Assembly (NCBI GenBank): GCA_030592645.1
Contig: JAUVIR010000023.1
Location: 1-45,973, forward strand
Reading direction: 5' to 3'
Origin: Candidatus Fermentibacterota bacterium
Lineage (GTDB): Bacteria > Fermentibacterota > Fermentibacteria > Fermentibacterales > JCC-6
DNA: 45,973 nt
The position numbers and the translations under genes were made by a program. The notes below the pieces were generated by a model. The model was not told the DNA's origin, searched no databases, and was given only the letters and a program-made list of their open reading frames with translations. Below are positions 44,281-45,973 of the stretch, one piece after another; the first letter of the stretch is position 1; every line of letters starts with the position of its first letter.

Positions 44281-45714
44281 TTAGTGAATAATGCTGATAG
44301 TTCTCATCGCTTCAATATCTCCAGTTGTTATCCTCAGTAGATATACACCAGATGGAAGATTTCTTACTCCTATATCAACTCTTGAATCAGTTGATATAAA
44401 TACACCGGAGTCAACAAGCACTTGTCGACCTGATATATCGTAGATGACAAGTTCATATTCCTGTGCTGTACTGGAATTACAGATTATTCCCAGATTCGAG
44501 CTGATTGGATTTCCCTGGATCTCAACAACTGGAAACCTGCTTTCTGAAACTTCACTCTGATCATCGAGAGATTGTGACAAAGAGAAGTCTTCATTCAATT
44601 CGGTTGAAGGCAGAGTAACCGTTCCGAAGCTGCATGAATCCGGTGCACCCATAGTATACCAATACCCATAATTAAACAGTGCCTTATCATTCTCTTCGTA
44701 AACCTCAACCAGTTGAGCGCATGAAATATAAGCATCTTGGCCATCTATCCAGGAATAACCTCTACAGACATTCTGGTGATAAACACTTCCACTTTCAGCA
44801 TCTATCCTGATTGCATTCGTACCTGTCGTACCAGGAGTGTTTCCGAAAAACTCCGCAAGCCAGAGGTATCTGCCATCACTAGTTGTCGGATATTCAATAT
44901 TACCATATGTTGCTTCATCTTCATTGAAATGATAGGGAATTTTCGTCCCATCTGATTTTACTATATATACATCAAATCCATTTACTCCAAAGGTTTGGTC
45001 TAGCATCCAGAATCCGCACCAGTAATCACAGTCTCCTAAGAATATTCCATCCTCGAGACCTATTGTTTGAAGGTCGATACTAACCATTAGATCAGAAAAC
45101 ACGTAGCCATATACAATATCATTACTAGTATTGTGATAGTAATCAGGTGAACAACCTGCAACATAGTTACAATCCGGTCCGGTTTCATAGCCTTGATTTG
45201 AAAATGGTCCATAATTGCTTCTGGCCTCAGCAACTGTTCCCGGATAACTGTCCATTTTATTCCCAGCAAGATCTAGCGGACCTCCGAAAAGAGTTTGAGT
45301 ATCCCCAAAATACAGCTGGATATGGCCAACATATTCCTGAGGAAGAGTTCCCTTGAATACATAATAAACAGAATAGCTTTCATTATAATGAGTATTACCG
45401 GATTCCGAGTAACTGCTTACAGTATCATATGTGGGTAAAGGTAGTTGGAAACCGCCCGGTAGTCGTCCAAATTGACCATAATAAGATGAACGCCATTCAG
45501 TTTCACTACCGATTATTCCTTCGAATTTCAGCATATCAGTTATCTTATGCCCATTTGAGTTTTCAGTCATTGTTGGTTCGGAATAGAAGACCTGTAAAAT
45601 AAGACGTTCTGTATTGTTGGTTAAATAACCGTATGTAGTATCTGTTAAAACCCTTGTAGTATTATCGAAGTCAATCAGGAATCGTCGGTTTTCAACTCTG
45701 GCGATCTCTTCCAT
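44281..45714 (-). CDS. Secreted sorting-domain protein, 5' end lost, probably cut by an IS element
   Basis: 477 residues from ATG 45714, but that ATG lacks a signal peptide and a ribosome site. The same frame stays open upstream to about 45910 with protein-like sequence as far as about 45862 (GCCLDEGIGQDPAEFL just before the ATG), and no start codon occurs there. The true N-terminus therefore seems to lie beyond the IS end at 45862. The C-terminus is a clear type A sorting domain (LVIYDISGRQVLV, PSGVYLLRI). The middle holds beta-rich sequence with no family I know. The gene is AT-richer than its neighbours. It is likely a pseudogene. Confidence 0.65.
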   Translation of the reverse strand: MEEIARVENRRFLIDFDNTTRVLTDTTYGYLTNNTERLILQVFYSEPTMTENSNGHKITDMLKFEGIIGSETEWRSSYYGQFGRLPGGFQLPLPTYDTVSSYSESGNTHYNESYSVYYVFKGTLPQEYVGHIQLYFGDTQTLFGGPLDLAGNKMDSYPGTVAEARSNYGPFSNQGYETGPDCNYVAGCSPDYYHNTSNDIVYGYVFSDLMVSIDLQTIGLEDGIFLGDCDYWCGFWMLDQTFGVNGFDVYIVKSDGTKIPYHFNEDEATYGNIEYPTTSDGRYLWLAEFFGNTPGTTGTNAIRIDAESGSVYHQNVCRGYSWIDGQDAYISCAQLVEVYEENDKALFNYGYWYTMGAPDSCSFGTVTLPSTELNEDFSLSQSLDDQSEVSESRFPVVEIQGNPISSNLGIICNSSTAQEYELVIYDISGRQVLVDSGVFISTDSRVDIGVRNLPSGVYLLRITTGDIEAMRTISIIH

Positions 45715-45861
45715 CAGGAATTCAGCAGGATCCTGTCCGATTCCCTCGTCAAGACAGCATCCGGGTTCAAGAGTACTGAGAATATCTGAATATCCTTCGG
45801 ATGTTCTTGCTGATTCAGAAAAGCCAATTTGATTTAAGATTGATTGGTTGGATGATTCTGT

Positions 45862-45973
45862 TAGTGTCCCCTTCGGGGATGGGTGAAACCCCTCGCCTTT
45901 AGGCGAAGCCTTCAGGGGGCTGCGGTATTATATTGAAGTCATGAAGGATTACCGAAGAGGCTCACATACAGTA
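45862..45973 (+). mobile_element. Left end of an IS200/IS605-type insertion sequence (partial)
   Basis: Two hairpins precede a transposase start: TCCCC-TTC-GGGGA (45867-45879), and TCGCC-TTTA-GGCGA (45893-45906) inside CCCC/GGGG arms (45889-45892 and 45915-45918). Such sub-terminal imperfect palindromes with a TTTA-like loop are the recognition structures of single-strand IS200/IS605 transposons, which have no terminal inverted repeats. The outer boundary near 45862 is inferred from where the interrupted gene stops looking coding. The element continues past the window. Confidence 0.6.
45941..45973 (+). CDS. tnpA: IS200/IS605 TnpA (Y1 transposase), first 11 codons
   Basis: ATG 45941 opens MKDYRRGSHTV and runs off the edge. 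Y1 HUH transposases of this group commonly begin with a (D)YRR(G/S)SH(T/C)V stretch ahead of the Y-H-x-V-W core. The ribosome site is weak, as is usual in these elements. The call depends on 11 residues together with the hairpins just upstream, so it needs the next 400 bp for proof. Confidence 0.6.
   Translation, partial: MKDYRRGSHTV

Overview
The window looks like a chromosomal piece of an uncultured Gram-negative bacterium. Lipoproteins with clear lipoboxes, a probable outer-membrane beta-barrel and five secreted proteins ending in a Por/type IX-style C-terminal sorting domain (two of them gingipain-like C25 cysteine peptidases) point to the FCB group or a neighbouring candidate phylum such as Fermentibacteria/Aegiribacteria. 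That placement is inference from protein style; no rRNA is present. TTG start codons are common (about a dozen), genes are tightly packed, and many overlap by 1 to 4 bases. UGA works as a normal stop.

Layout. 1-1162 (minus): the start of a radical SAM gene behind a DUF362 gene. 1291-6681: secreted proteins, namely an FG-GAP repeat protein interrupted by an in-frame TGA, a large C25 peptidase, and a duplicated-domain secreted protein followed by a terminator. 6799-10046: a TPR / degenerate histidine-kinase dimerisation / receiver protein, endonuclease III, and an RmlC-like epimerase. A REP-like palindrome and tRNA-Leu(CAG) follow. 10295-14689 is a plus-strand housekeeping run: smpB, N-acetylmuramoyl-alanine amidase, a membrane-anchored protein, murI, rph and rdgB. 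EF-G lies on the minus strand (14694-16772). 16889-24012: a GNAT protein, tRNA-Leu(UAA), mutL, miaA, a ParB-like/TPR fusion, an Ig-like lipoprotein and a ferredoxin-nitroreductase, mostly overlapping.

24060-26581 is an AT-richer three-gene island with its own promoter: a protein with two tandem PH-like domains plus two zinc-ribbon proteins. I do not recognise it as a described system, and it is the best candidate here for novel biology. 26633-33675 returns to secreted and envelope proteins: a seven-repeat FG-GAP protein, a SPOR-like protein, a second C25 peptidase, a polysaccharide deacetylase and a lipoprotein. 33718-44258 is a long plus-strand run: an adaptor-like lipoprotein, pgi, a probable beta-barrel, purN, an M15 peptidase, a YkuD transpeptidase, a PQQ-type propeller protein with an acidic repeat tail, an Era homologue with degenerate G motifs, scpA, scpB, an RluB-type pseudouridine synthase and a small protein.

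The right edge (44281-45973) holds a secreted-protein gene that lacks its signal peptide. Next to it are two hairpins and the first 11 codons of what looks like an IS200/IS605-type tnpA, so the gene was probably broken by that insertion. Cell-envelope work (amidase, MurI, M15 peptidase, YkuD, deacetylase, SPOR-like protein) and genome maintenance or translation (Nth, MutL, MiaA, ScpAB, SmpB, RNase PH, EF-G, Era-like) are the two functional themes.
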